Positions 34,644 through 44,479 of a stretch of DNA of 64,000 nucleotides are shown here, in pieces. The translations under genes and the position numbers were made by a program. The DNA is taken from positions 124,001 through 188,000 of the forward strand of contig NZ_JAFMZK010000007.1 in assembly GCF_029105185.1 (NCBI RefSeq). Direction: 5' to 3'. Numbering within the stretch: position 1 is the first letter of the stretch; each line of letters begins with the position of its first letter. The notes beneath the pieces were generated by a model. The model searched no databases, was not told the origin of the DNA, and saw only the letters and a program-made list of their open reading frames with translations. This DNA comes from Aliiroseovarius sp. Z3 (GTDB lineage: Bacteria; Pseudomonadota; Alphaproteobacteria; Rhodobacterales; Rhodobacteraceae).

Positions 34644-35792
34644 ATGAATCGTATTGTTCTACATGTCGGCCCCGAAAAATGCGGGTCGTCTTCAATTCAG
34701 AACGCCCTTAGCAGCGGCTCTGAAAAGCTGGACGAAATAGTCCATGCAGTAAAGCTGGTACCGGATGATGTACGGAAACTGAACACGGATAGCCCAGCGC
34801 AAGAAGACATCGCCCGTTTCCGGCAGATCATCAAAGGCGCGATAGCTGCGCATCCCGGAAAAACGTTGGTTTTGAGCCATGAAATGATGTTCAAAATGAC
34901 GAACGTATTGGTGCACCTTTCAAATATCTCTCACGAGTATGCCGATGAGGTGATCGTGATAGCGTATATCAGGCGGCAATCGGACTTCCTGATCTCTTCG
35001 TTCAGTGAGTTTCTATTCCGATCGCCCAAACGGATATCTGAAACGGCCGAGATCTTAACCGATAACGGTATTGACCCCTCGCTTTTCTGGGGTGTCGAAC
35101 GTCATCTGATCGCGGCCATTCTTGGTGGGTGGAAAGTCGGACGACAACTTAGCGGTCATCTCTACCTAAACTGGTCCAAGAGCATCCCCAAAAGAACTGC
35201 GGCGCTGGCTCCGACAGGCGCGAAGGTGTCTATTGGGGTTTTGCCAAGAGCCGGGTTTAGCATGCCCCTGATTTCTGACTTCCTAAGCCGCGCAGGCCTT
35301 GATCCGGAAGCGGGCGCTGAGGTTGATCGTGTCAGGAACCCGTCATTCCACCCAAGTTTGATAGAGGCTGTGGTCAACGCAATCGAAGCTGGTCACCCAA
35401 TGCCGGGCCCTCATGAGGCTAACGACTTCTTCGACCTCATCAATTCTCCTGAGGTTCAGACAATTGGCCCAGAAGCACCGTTCGTCACGCTTCTCAAAGC
35501 TCACATAGATACGGTCTTTGAAAAACGGAATGTAGAACTGGCAGGGGCCTTAAACCTTCCAGCGGACTATTTCGTGCCTGATGAACGTATTGATTTACCA
35601 ACGATCCGCGCAGAGATTGATCGCGAAGCCAACATACGCGCGGCGATCCCCGAACGTCTGCGGGACCGAGAACGTGCCAGCCGAGCGGCATTGGCGCAAA
35701 TGGTCTGGGCGGCGTACCAGATGCAATCTGACCAAGAGAATTTCTCAACCAGAATAAAGCGCTTCGTAAAAACGCGCTGGGGTCGCGGATGA
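34644..35792 (+). CDS. Sulfotransferase-like P-loop protein
   Basis: A 382-residue protein whose N-terminus MNRIVLHVGPEKCGSSSIQ carries a PAPS 5'-phosphosulfate-loop-like motif (GPEKCGSSSIQ), followed by LSHEMMF and a YIRRQSDFLISSF segment like the 3'-phosphate-binding region. Such proteins in polysaccharide loci transfer sulfate to sugars. The rest is divergent. An ATG 81 bases upstream is possible, but the motif normally sits at the N-terminus. It is the only plus-strand gene between the polymerase and the export genes. Confidence 0.68.
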   Translation: MNRIVLHVGPEKCGSSSIQNALSSGSEKLDEIVHAVKLVPDDVRKLNTDSPAQEDIARFRQIIKGAIAAHPGKTLVLSHEMMFKMTNVLVHLSNISHEYADEVIVIAYIRRQSDFLISSFSEFLFRSPKRISETAEILTDNGIDPSLFWGVERHLIAAILGGWKVGRQLSGHLYLNWSKSIPKRTAALAPTGAKVSIGVLPRAGFSMPLISDFLSRAGLDPEAGAEVDRVRNPSFHPSLIEAVVNAIEAGHPMPGPHEANDFFDLINSPEVQTIGPEAPFVTLLKAHIDTVFEKRNVELAGALNLPADYFVPDERIDLPTIRAEIDREANIRAAIPERLRDRERASRAALAQMVWAAYQMQSDQENFSTRIKRFVKTRWGRG

Positions 35793-35913
35793 TTTCCGCC
35801 GCCCCGTGTGAATCAGACCTGCCAGCGACAGGATCAGACGTGTTCGTTGGATGGCGGGGCACCAACAGTCACATCCTTTAGAGCGTTCCAAGCATGTATA
35901 ACCGCAAGGTTCG

Positions 35914-36591
35914 CTAGATCGACCATGAAGGCTGAATGCCGTTCATAGCGTCTTCATGCGTTGATATGGCTTCATCCACGTCGTCAAACCACTGCGCGTG
36001 GCCGTTAATCAACACAACCCCAGCATCGCACAATTCGCGCATCAGGTGCATGGAATGTGACACAACGATCGCTGCACTTTCACCGATCCGTTGTCGCAAC
36101 AAACCCGTACTTCGTTTGCGAAACGCCGCATCGCCAACCGATGTGACCTCATCAACCAGGTAGGTGTCGAACTTGATCCCCATAGACACACCGAACGCAA
36201 GACGCGAACGCATACCCGAAGAATAAGTCCGAAACGGTGCATGAAAATGCGGACCGAGATTTGCAAAATCCTCTACATATCGGACCAGTTCGTCAGTATC
36301 GACGCCATAAACCCGTGCAACAAACCGTGTGTTCTGGGCGCCAGTCAGTTCACGGTGAAAGCTGCCCGAAAAGCCAACGGGCCACGATATCGTACCGTCG
36401 GAAACAATTGACCCATCATCGGGGTCTTCCACACCCGCGATCATCCTGAGCAAAGTCGATTTACCAGCACCGTTTCGCCCGAACAAACCGACAGATTTTC
36501 CCGTCGGGAAGGTCAGGCTGATATTGTTGGCAACCGTTTTACCGACACCTTTCACGTAGTATGTCTTTTTGAGATTCTGCACCTCGATCAT
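35914..36591 (-). CDS. kpsT: Capsular polysaccharide ABC exporter ATPase (KpsT-like)
   Basis: A 225-residue ABC ATPase with Walker A FGRNGAGKSTLL, signature SSGMRSRLAFG, Walker B YLVDEVTSVGD and a switch His in VVSHSMHLMR. The short length without a C-terminal carbohydrate-binding domain fits the KpsT branch. It powers capsule export through KpsM. Its start overlaps the kpsE-like stop by one base. Confidence 0.93.
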   Translation of the reverse strand: MIEVQNLKKTYYVKGVGKTVANNISLTFPTGKSVGLFGRNGAGKSTLLRMIAGVEDPDDGSIVSDGTISWPVGFSGSFHRELTGAQNTRFVARVYGVDTDELVRYVEDFANLGPHFHAPFRTYSSGMRSRLAFGVSMGIKFDTYLVDEVTSVGDAAFRKRSTGLLRQRIGESAAIVVSHSMHLMRELCDAGVVLINGHAQWFDDVDEAISTHEDAMNGIQPSWSI

Positions 36592-37781
36592 CAGCGGCGA
36601 TCCTTGATCGCGTAAAAGACCAAAACACCAATCGCCCAGATAAACCCGAGGAATGCGCCAAATACCCCTAGCAACAGCAGTCTTTGCGGATACTCGGCCC
36701 TTTCGGCAAGTGTAGGCTTGATATACGCCGCCAGATAGCGGCTTTGACGTTGTGCTTCGATCTTTGCCGAATCCAAGGCAGCTAGTGATGCAAGATAGGT
36801 TTGCTCGGCGAACTCACGTTCTACCGCAAGCCGTTCGTATTCACCGACGAGCGTTGAAAAATCCCGATCATCCCGGTTGTCAGCACCGTACTTCAGTCTT
36901 TCTTCTTCGATCCTTTCGCGAATGACCTCGATTCGAAGCTCGGCTTGCGTCAGTCTTGGGTCATTGGATCCCGCACTTTCCCGAAGCAAGTCAAAAGCAA
37001 TCAGTGCATCTGACAGTTTTGTCTGCAACGCTGTCATGAGCCCCGCCTGCCCGCCGATTTCAGCGGCCGGATCGACGATCTGATTTCGTGATCGAAACTC
37101 AGTGATTGCTTGTCGCGCTACCTTTAACCGTTCGACAGCGAAGTCCAGCTCTTCGCGGGCATATCGGGTCGCGTCCGCCCGCGCGTCAGCGCTCAGGTCG
37201 TTGATCATCGCAGAGCTTCTGCTGAATATCCGCTCAGCGATATCTTTCGCGGATTCGGCGTCAAAAGCATGCACCCGCAACTCTATCAAGCCAGTTCCGC
37301 TATCGTAGAAGATCTTTACAACTCTTGACCAATATTCGGTCAGGTCTTCAATTGTGCCATCACTGCTAAAGGTAAAGATCGGATCAACATCGGACCCTTC
37401 CGAATAGATGGATCTAAGGTCGATTTCTTCGTCGATGAGCTTGACCAATTCACGGCTCTGAATGAATTCGTAAAGAATATCAGTGTCTTCGGATCCGCCC
37501 GTCCCGAATGCGCTTAACCCGCCCAGCAGATCAGTCGCGGAACTGACATCTTCAGATCGAACCGTAAAAGCGACGTATGAAACATATTGATCCAACGCGC
37601 GCGCGTACAAATACCAAGCGCCAAGCAGCAGCGGGAACAGAACAGCGGCAAAAAAGCTTAGAAGAACAGCTTTATGGCGGGGCTTGATGCCCGCGGGGCG
37701 GGCCAGTGGGACAGTCGCGGCCTCAGCCGGGGCGGTTTGTGCCTCGGCAGTAACGGTCTTGACGTCATCTGGTTTGTTCAT
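36591..37781 (-). CDS. kpsE: Capsule export inner-membrane protein (KpsE/PCP-3 type)
   Basis: A 396-residue polysaccharide co-polymerase. One transmembrane helix near 38-60 and one near 366-390 flank a large periplasmic part with coiled-coil stretches (about 185-345). PCP-3 proteins bridge the KpsMT transporter to the outer-membrane OPX protein. The N-terminal 35 residues are Ala/Pro/Thr rich and probably disordered. It is transcribed with kpsT. Confidence 0.9.
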   Translation of the reverse strand: MNKPDDVKTVTAEAQTAPAEAATVPLARPAGIKPRHKAVLLSFFAAVLFPLLLGAWYLYARALDQYVSYVAFTVRSEDVSSATDLLGGLSAFGTGGSEDTDILYEFIQSRELVKLIDEEIDLRSIYSEGSDVDPIFTFSSDGTIEDLTEYWSRVVKIFYDSGTGLIELRVHAFDAESAKDIAERIFSRSSAMINDLSADARADATRYAREELDFAVERLKVARQAITEFRSRNQIVDPAAEIGGQAGLMTALQTKLSDALIAFDLLRESAGSNDPRLTQAELRIEVIRERIEEERLKYGADNRDDRDFSTLVGEYERLAVEREFAEQTYLASLAALDSAKIEAQRQSRYLAAYIKPTLAERAEYPQRLLLLGVFGAFLGFIWAIGVLVFYAIKDRR

Positions 37782-38033
37782 AGATTATCCTTCGCTAACG
37801 TCAGGCGGTCGAACTTCATGCAGGCAAGCTACCGCTCTTTCCTATCGTGGCTCGTTCGTCAGTCGTTTTGATGTATATCGTGACCTTTACGGACCTCAAG
37901 TCGGGCAGCCTCTACGGCAGTATGGACGCATGGCTTATAGCATTGATCCATTTTCGGTTAAAAGAGCTATTCTTATCACCATTTTCACGGATTCAGCTTG
38001 CCAAAAACATGAATCTAAAGGCAAAAGACGCTC
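37782..38033. promoter_or_regulatory. Divergent intergenic region kpsE / kpsM
   Basis: A 252-base AT-richer spacer between the divergent kpsE-kpsT pair and kpsM. It must hold both promoters, but no confident -35/-10 pair was identified. A short frame through it (37847-38044) looks like noise. Confidence 0.5.
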
Positions 38034-38831
38034 ATGAGCTTTAAGGCACAGGGCCTACACGCCCGCAGTTTCAAAACGTGGCGCACAATCGTTGCATTGA
38101 TGCTGCGCGAGATGGCAACAAGCTATGGCCGTTCACCGGGCGGATACCTTTGGGCGGTTCTTGAACCCATCGGTGGACTAACGGTCATGACGGTCGCGTT
38201 TTCGATGGCCTTCGCTTCACCGGCCTTGGGCAATAACTTTGCACTGTTCTACGCCACGGGCTATTTGCCATTCATGATGTATCTGGATCTGTCCAACAAG
38301 ATCTCGAAGTCAATTCGATTCTCGCGACCTTTGCTGTTCTATCCATCAGTCACATATCTTGATGCAATTCTTGCGCGCTTCTTCCTGAATGCGCTCACCC
38401 ATTTCCTTGTCTTTTACATCCTGATGTTCGGCATCATGACGTGGTTCGACACCGGTAATATTCTTGACTATGCCGCCATTCTAAATTCACTTTGCATGGT
38501 TATGGCAGTGTCATTCGGTGTTGGCGTTATGAACTGTTTCCTGCTCACGCGCTTTGCAATCTGGGAGCGCGTCTGGGGCATCGTAACACGCCCTTTGTTT
38601 ATCATTTCATCTATTTTCTTTCTGCTGGAAAGCATTCCGCAACCGTTTCGCGAGTACCTTGCTTTCAACCCTCTGGTGCAGATTGTAGGAGAAATGCGGC
38701 GCGGCTTCTATGCCACCTACGACGCAACCTGGGTCAATCCTCTCTATGTTTATGGCATATCCTTGATACTGACGGTTTTGGGCCTGGTCTTCTTGGGGCG
38801 GTACCATCGTGAGCTGCTGAACAACAACTGA
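38034..38831 (+). CDS. kpsM: Capsular polysaccharide ABC exporter permease (KpsM-like)
   Basis: A 265-residue ABC-2 type membrane protein with six hydrophobic segments and the N-terminal LMLREMATSYGRSPGGYLWAVLEP block typical of KpsM/RfbA-type permeases. It exports lipid-linked polysaccharide with KpsT. Unusually it is divergent from its ATPase gene instead of in the same operon. AAAGG lies upstream of the ATG. Confidence 0.93.
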   Translation: MSFKAQGLHARSFKTWRTIVALMLREMATSYGRSPGGYLWAVLEPIGGLTVMTVAFSMAFASPALGNNFALFYATGYLPFMMYLDLSNKISKSIRFSRPLLFYPSVTYLDAILARFFLNALTHFLVFYILMFGIMTWFDTGNILDYAAILNSLCMVMAVSFGVGVMNCFLLTRFAIWERVWGIVTRPLFIISSIFFLLESIPQPFREYLAFNPLVQIVGEMRRGFYATYDATWVNPLYVYGISLILTVLGLVFLGRYHRELLNNN

Positions 38832-38974
38832 TTGGTACGAGGCAAGCTTCCGATCTGTTGGTCGTTTACCTAAAATCCACATTTCTATTCATCAGACTTA
38901 AAGCGATCCTTAACGCCTGATCCTCACCCTGAACAAACATTTGGCTCGGGGGAGCCGCAACACAGGGGGTCGGG

Positions 38975-41900
38975 GTGGCCAGTCTGGTAGCCAAAGTCAC
39001 TCACGCGAGTGGCAGTTTAGCCTATGTGGCGAATGTGTCAGATCTGGAACTATTCTGGTCGGGCAACAACGCCTATCTCTACGCCGCGACCGGCAGCGGT
39101 GGTGGGGCAACAGTCTTCGACCTTTCGGAGACAGGAACCTGCGTTGCCGTCGCGCAGATCGCCTTTCCGCTATCTGTTGTGGCATCACCCACCGTCCAGA
39201 TCGAAGTTCTTGAAGTGGATGGCGCAACCTATCTTCTTCCATTCGGGCGGTATGACTGGTCTCTCAATGCCATTACTCTCGAAGCCCCCGACAGGTTCGG
39301 CGAGCCTGAAAGTTTCACGTGGGGAACCGGTGGTCTGGGCAACCTAAGTGCGCTGGCCTCAGACACCATTGACGGTCAGACGCATGTTTACGCTGCGAAT
39401 TCACAAAGTGCTGGGTTCAACCATTACACCATTAGTGACCAGAACACGTTGGAGCTTGCCAATGGGTTCAGTCAGCCGTCAGCGAGTAACACTGTCGATA
39501 TGGTTGATCTTGAAATCGTTTCCGCAGACCAGAGCAACGTCTTGCTCGCGCTTTCGCAAGATCAGCAAGGAATCTCCAGCTATCGGCTGGATGGGAACGG
39601 CAACCCAACCAAGGCCGACGACCTTTCTGCTGCGGAATTTCTGCCGATATCCAACCCCACCGCCCTTGCGACTGGGAAGGTGTTGGATAAGACATTTGCC
39701 ATCATTTCAAGCGCAGGCACCTCGTCCCTGACTGTGGTCGAGGTCGGGGCAGACGGGTCCCTGAATCCGACCGACCATGTCATCGACAACACATGGACCA
39801 GGTTCTCCAACGCCACGGAAATCGCTTCGGCACAGGTTGGCGACAGCTTGTTTGTCGTAAGCGGGGGGGGCGATGATGGCCTATCTTTGTTTACTTTGCT
39901 GCCCAGTGGAAAGCTGGTGCATCTGGACACGATTTGGGACACACATCAGACAGCCCTTCAAAATGTTTCGGCTTTGGAGATGGAGTACACCGGTGGCAAG
40001 TTGCAAATTTTCGCAACCAGCGAAACCGAGCGCGGAATCACTCAGGTTGAATACGATCTGAGCGGTCTGGGGGAAACGCTCTGTGGCGACGGGTCAACCA
40101 AAGCATTGCAAGGGACCAGCGCAGACGACCAGATTGATGGCGGCATCTGGAGCGAGATCATATCCGCGGGCGCGGGAAACGATATTCTGCGCGATGGCGT
40201 GGGCGAGGACATCTTAACCGGTGGCGCAGGTGCGGACATCTTCGTGCTGACCGCCGATGACATGCTGGATATTGTCACAGACTTCCAGCCCGGTGTCGAC
40301 AAACTGAACCTATCCGAATTTCACATGCTGTACGACGCGTCCCAGTTACAGGTCATCAGCCGGTCTTGGGGCGCTGAAATAATATTTCGCAACGAAATCA
40401 CCCATGTTCACAGCGCAAACGGGCAGAGCTTGTCGAAATCACATTTCACGACATATGACTCCTTATACCTGGACCGCCCGCCAAATGGTTTTCAGTACAT
40501 TCCGGAGACCATCGTGGGAAGCGAGGCTGACGACATTCTGGGCGGTGACGAAGGAATTGAAAATCTGTTTGGGCTTGGCGGTGACGATCAGTTTCATTGG
40601 TCTTTGGGCGCGGATGTTTTCCATGGGGGTGATGGAACCGATACCGTCACTTACGACACGGCATCTGTGCCGGTTTGGATTGATCTGAACAACCAGCACG
40701 CGACCGGAGCAGCGGATGGCGATGTTTACCATTCGATTGAGAATATCATCGGTACAGCGCTTGATGACACGCTGATTGGAAATTCGTATTCCAACATGCT
40801 GGTGGGTGGCCATGGCAACGACACACTTGATGGAGGTCTGGGAGGAGACACGCTTGACGGAGGTGCAGGTCAGGACACTGTAACCTATGCAACAGCCCAG
40901 AAGGCAGCGATCGTTCAACTCGGTTTGGGATATCTGGCAGGCGCGGCGTTGGGCGATATCTTGATAAACATCGAGAATATCATGGGAACCGCATATCAAG
41001 ATATTCTCGAAGGAGACGACGCGTCAAATACGTTGTGGGGTGGCCAAGGCAATGACAATCTTTCGGGCGGTGAAGGGAACGACATGCTTTACGGCGGCAG
41101 CGGGACTGACACTTTGTCTGGCGGGTCTGGTGCTGACATCCTTGATGGTGGCGTGGGGATCGATTGGGTGGATTACCGAGCTGCCACCACTCAAGTATTT
41201 TTGGACTTCGCATCAAATGTGACCGGGTGGGGTGCATCAGGCGACACATTGATCTCGATCGAGAACGCCTATGGAAGCGCCCATAATGACGAAATTCATG
41301 GCGACGATGGCGCGAACGACATTTCGGGTATGGACGGTGATGACACGCTCTCGGGCGGTCGTGGCAACGACTTTCTACGCGGCAATACTGGTAACGACTA
41401 TCTGATGGGCTTCGACGGCCACGACCGGCTTTACGGAGGACAAGGCAACGACCTTCTGTCTGGGGGGAACGGCAATGATGTCCTGTATGGAAATTCGGGG
41501 GATGACACATTGAATGGCGGTAGGGGCAATGACATTCTCTATGGCTCCAATGGCAACGACCTCATGATAGATTCTGGCGGACGGGACAAATACTACGGCG
41601 GACAGGGATTGGATATCGTCGATTACTCATCGCAGAACGTTGGCATATATATCGATCTGAGAAGCGGCAAAGGGTCGGGCGCAGCCGCCGGTGATACCTA
41701 CAGCTCGGTTGAAGGCGTGATCGGGGGGCAACACAACGACACCATCTACGGAAATGCCGGCAACAACATCATCTCTGGTCAGAACCGCGGCGACAGAATT
41801 TATGGTTTTCAGGGCAATGACACGATCAGTGGCGATGGTGGCTGGGATCGGCTCCATGGCGGTTCTGGCCATGACGTGATCCATGGAGGTCGCGGTCGCG

Positions 41901-42847
41901 ACACTTTGAAAGGAGGAAGCGGGCATGATATCTTACACGGTGGAGAAGATGCAGACCGCCTGTACGGCCAGTCGGGCTACGACACAGCCAACTACTCTGA
42001 TGCGACGTCCCGAGTATCGATCAATTTGACAACCAACTCCAACAAAGGTGCTGCCCAAGGCGACAAGCTGTTCTCGATCGAGGCGGTTGTCGGGTCGGAC
42101 TGGAACGATCAACTGATTGGCAACAACGGCACGAACACTTTACGCGGAGGGAGGGGCGACGACTATCTCAGAGGTCGAGGTGGAAACGATCGAGTTTACG
42201 GCGAACAAGGAAACGACAAGATCATCGCGGGCGCCGGGTCAGACCACTACAACGGTGGATCCGGAACAGATACGCTCTACCTCTCGCACCTAAGCTCGGG
42301 GGCCGATGTGTGGCTATCTTCGAACAAAGGTGGGGGCAGCATGCAGGGTAACAAAATATTCCAAATCGAAAACATCATCGGCACCAAGTTCAGCGATATT
42401 CTTTACGGCGACGAAATCGACAACCTGCTGCGCGGCGGGCGAGGCCGTGATACTTTGAAAGGCGGTGCCGGCAACGACAAATTGTACGGCAATCTTGGCA
42501 ACGACCGCGTTTACGGCAGCAACGGCGCCGATCTGTTGCATGGCGGACGGGGTGATGACGTCCTGGATGGGGGCCAGGGCGACGACATCATGTTCGGAGG
42601 ATCAGGTTCAGACACCTTCTATTTTGGTGAGGGCGCAGACACGATCAAGGACTTTCAGATTGCTCTGGACACGCTTCGCCTAAATGCCGCGACCTGGAGT
42701 ATCGACGTCATGGACCCAAACGCATTGACAGACATCGCTGACGTCCGCGATGACGGCATATACCTTGATTTTGGTGGCGGGCACTCTTTGTTTCTTGAAA
42801 ACCTTCATGACCTGGCCGATCTGCAAAACTCCGTTGAGTGGTATTAA
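38975..42847 (+). CDS. RTX (hemolysin-type Ca2+-binding repeat) protein with propeller-like N-terminus
   Basis: A 1290-residue protein. About 1-365 have repeated beta-strand motifs (for example LFVVSGGGDDGLSLFTL) like a seven-bladed propeller. From about 370 on there are many GGxGxDxLx nonapeptide repeats in blocks, separated by repeated VxYxxAxxxVxIDL...GxAxGDxxxSIEN modules. The last 60 residues (DTIKDFQIALDTLRLN) resemble the C-terminal part of type-I-secreted RTX proteins. The GTG start follows CAGGGGG. No type-I exporter genes are in the window. It probably acts as a secreted Ca-stabilised surface or matrix protein. Confidence 0.92.
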   Translation: MASLVAKVTHASGSLAYVANVSDLELFWSGNNAYLYAATGSGGGATVFDLSETGTCVAVAQIAFPLSVVASPTVQIEVLEVDGATYLLPFGRYDWSLNAITLEAPDRFGEPESFTWGTGGLGNLSALASDTIDGQTHVYAANSQSAGFNHYTISDQNTLELANGFSQPSASNTVDMVDLEIVSADQSNVLLALSQDQQGISSYRLDGNGNPTKADDLSAAEFLPISNPTALATGKVLDKTFAIISSAGTSSLTVVEVGADGSLNPTDHVIDNTWTRFSNATEIASAQVGDSLFVVSGGGDDGLSLFTLLPSGKLVHLDTIWDTHQTALQNVSALEMEYTGGKLQIFATSETERGITQVEYDLSGLGETLCGDGSTKALQGTSADDQIDGGIWSEIISAGAGNDILRDGVGEDILTGGAGADIFVLTADDMLDIVTDFQPGVDKLNLSEFHMLYDASQLQVISRSWGAEIIFRNEITHVHSANGQSLSKSHFTTYDSLYLDRPPNGFQYIPETIVGSEADDILGGDEGIENLFGLGGDDQFHWSLGADVFHGGDGTDTVTYDTASVPVWIDLNNQHATGAADGDVYHSIENIIGTALDDTLIGNSYSNMLVGGHGNDTLDGGLGGDTLDGGAGQDTVTYATAQKAAIVQLGLGYLAGAALGDILINIENIMGTAYQDILEGDDASNTLWGGQGNDNLSGGEGNDMLYGGSGTDTLSGGSGADILDGGVGIDWVDYRAATTQVFLDFASNVTGWGASGDTLISIENAYGSAHNDEIHGDDGANDISGMDGDDTLSGGRGNDFLRGNTGNDYLMGFDGHDRLYGGQGNDLLSGGNGNDVLYGNSGDDTLNGGRGNDILYGSNGNDLMIDSGGRDKYYGGQGLDIVDYSSQNVGIYIDLRSGKGSGAAAGDTYSSVEGVIGGQHNDTIYGNAGNNIISGQNRGDRIYGFQGNDTISGDGGWDRLHGGSGHDVIHGGRGRDTLKGGSGHDILHGGEDADRLYGQSGYDTANYSDATSRVSINLTTNSNKGAAQGDKLFSIEAVVGSDWNDQLIGNNGTNTLRGGRGDDYLRGRGGNDRVYGEQGNDKIIAGAGSDHYNGGSGTDTLYLSHLSSGADVWLSSNKGGGSMQGNKIFQIENIIGTKFSDILYGDEIDNLLRGGRGRDTLKGGAGNDKLYGNLGNDRVYGSNGADLLHGGRGDDVLDGGQGDDIMFGGSGSDTFYFGEGADTIKDFQIALDTLRLNAATWSIDVMDPNALTDIADVRDDGIYLDFGGGHSLFLENLHDLADLQNSVEWY

Positions 42848-42951
42848 AAACCGACGTGCCGCTGTTGCAGGGCACCGTACGCACCCGTTGCCTCTCTTTA
42901 AGCATTTCAAACGATCAATCATTTGGAAACCCGAACAAAGCCGAGATCCAA

Positions 42952-43776
42952 ATGCCCGAAACCTCTTCAGTACTTTCCCTTCCCCTGATCCAAGTCGCTC
43001 AGGCGCAGAAGCATGTTACCCATAACGAAGCACTGCGCCTTCTGGACATATTGGTTCAGTTGTCGGTCTCAACTGACGATACGATCAGCCCGCCCCCGGC
43101 GGCAACCGACGGCGACCGCCACATCGTGCCGGGCGGTGCCATCGGGGATTGGGCCGGGCAGGATCAATCCATTACCTGGCTTCAAGATGGGGTCTGGCAG
43201 TTCATTACCCCGCAAGAAGGCTGGCGCGCAGATGTCGCATCGACTGCACAGCAGCTGCGGTTTGATGGCAGCCAATGGATCGATACGGCGATGTCGACCG
43301 ACAATCTTGACCTGGTTGGCGTGAACACCACGGCAGATGCCACCAACAAGCTGGCGGTTGCGGCAGATGCCACGTTGCTGACGCATGACGGGACGTCTCA
43401 TCAGTTGAAGATCAACAAGGCAGCCACAGGAGATACCGCATCACTTCTGTTTCAGTCCAATTGGTCGGGACGGGCCGAGTTTGGATTGACCGGAGATGAC
43501 GACTTTCACGTCAAAACCAGCCCTGATGGAAGTGTCTGGAACGAGGCTATTGTCGCAACTGGCACAGGCGATGTGGGGATCGGCAAGACCCCGGCTGCGA
43601 AACTGGATGTGGATGGCGTCATGCGCCTGACACCTACAACGAGTGCAAGCCTGCCCCCAGCGGCGAGTGTTGGCGCAGGAGGTGTCGCCTTTGTCTCGGA
43701 TGCCGCAGGCGGGGCGCAGTTGGCCTATTGCGACGGGGCTTCATGGCTGAAGGTGAGTGACGGAACCGCCATCTGA
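42952..43776 (+). CDS. DUF2793 domain protein
   Basis: A 274-residue protein whose N-terminus, SLPLIQVAQAQKHVTHNEALRLLD, and W-rich core (IGDWAGQDQSITWLQDG) match DUF2793, a domain found in phage-tail-like and exported alphaproteobacterial proteins. The second half has a tail-fibre-like pattern (DVGIGKTPAAKLDVDGVMRL) as in fibre proteins with intramolecular chaperones, though no chaperone domain is present. No signal peptide is seen. It lies 105 bases after the RTX gene, on the same strand. Confidence 0.8.
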   Translation: MPETSSVLSLPLIQVAQAQKHVTHNEALRLLDILVQLSVSTDDTISPPPAATDGDRHIVPGGAIGDWAGQDQSITWLQDGVWQFITPQEGWRADVASTAQQLRFDGSQWIDTAMSTDNLDLVGVNTTADATNKLAVAADATLLTHDGTSHQLKINKAATGDTASLLFQSNWSGRAEFGLTGDDDFHVKTSPDGSVWNEAIVATGTGDVGIGKTPAAKLDVDGVMRLTPTTSASLPPAASVGAGGVAFVSDAAGGAQLAYCDGASWLKVSDGTAI

Positions 43777-43797
43777 TCACCCCCGAGAGTAAGTTAA

Positions 43798-43822
43798 CGC
43801 CCGCAGGTTCAAACTGCGGGCG
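43798..43822. terminator. Hairpin between convergent DUF2793 and rfbC genes
   Basis: A perfect 9-bp stem CGCCCGCAG/CTGCGGGCG with a 7-base loop lies between the two convergent stops. Flanking bases are A/T-rich on both sides but lack a long T-run, so it is probably a bidirectional terminator of moderate strength. Confidence 0.6.
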
Positions 43823-43827
43823 AAACA

Positions 43828-44406
43828 TTATGATGATCGTGGCCCACCATCCCGACCAAATGGCGTAACAAACGCGGCCATTGATCCTGCTTCGCCATCC
43901 TTGCCACTCAGCGTTGCCTGATCCGAGGATATCCCCCAATCAATACCGATATCGGGGTCGTCAAACCGCACCGACATCTCGGTCTCGGGCGCGTAATGGT
44001 CCGAGCACTTATAGAACACATCCACATTGTCGGTCAGCGTGACAAAGCCATGCAAGAACCCTTCTGGCACCAAAAGCGCTGCCCCGTTATCGTCCGACAA
44101 TTCGACCGCCACCCATTCGCCATAGGTGGGCGAGCCGTGGCGAACATCAACCGCAACATCCAGAATTGCGCCGCGCAGACATCGCACCAGCTTGGCCTGT
44201 GCATGGGGCGGGGCTTGGCAGTGCAATCCGCGAACCGTGCCCTTGGTGGCTGAACGGGACAAGTTGTCCTGGACGAAAGTGCTCGGAAGACCTGCATGCT
44301 CCATCGCACGAGTTGAAAAGGTTTCACTGAAAAATCCGCGATTGTCGCCGTAGCGTGCTGGCGTCACGATTACGCAGCCCTCAAGTTTGGTCATTTCTAT
44401 TTTCAC
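43828..44406 (-). CDS. rfbC: dTDP-4-dehydrorhamnose 3,5-epimerase
   Basis: A 192-residue RmlC cupin. RYGDNRGFFSETF, the VQDNLSRS block, RGLHCQAPPHAQAKLV and PEGFLHGFVTL carry the active-site residues of this family. The GTG start (preceded by GGAG at good spacing) gives MKIEMTKLEG, the usual RmlC N-terminus; an internal ATG 12 bases downstream lacks a ribosome site. It completes the dTDP-rhamnose pathway started by rfbABD 14 kb away. Confidence 0.95.
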   Translation of the reverse strand: MKIEMTKLEGCVIVTPARYGDNRGFFSETFSTRAMEHAGLPSTFVQDNLSRSATKGTVRGLHCQAPPHAQAKLVRCLRGAILDVAVDVRHGSPTYGEWVAVELSDDNGAALLVPEGFLHGFVTLTDNVDVFYKCSDHYAPETEMSVRFDDPDIGIDWGISSDQATLSGKDGEAGSMAAFVTPFGRDGGPRSS

Positions 44407-44479
44407 GGAACTAGCTCCATCAGGTTTTTGGGCGCGTCAGTGCGGGGCTGTCAACTCCGGCTTATGAGCCAGCAATGGC

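Noticed and set aside
40080-42600. Short repeated DNA units resembling a tandem or CRISPR-like array
   Set aside because: They are in frame with and explained by the glycine/aspartate nonapeptide repeats of the RTX protein; there is no constant repeat with variable spacers.
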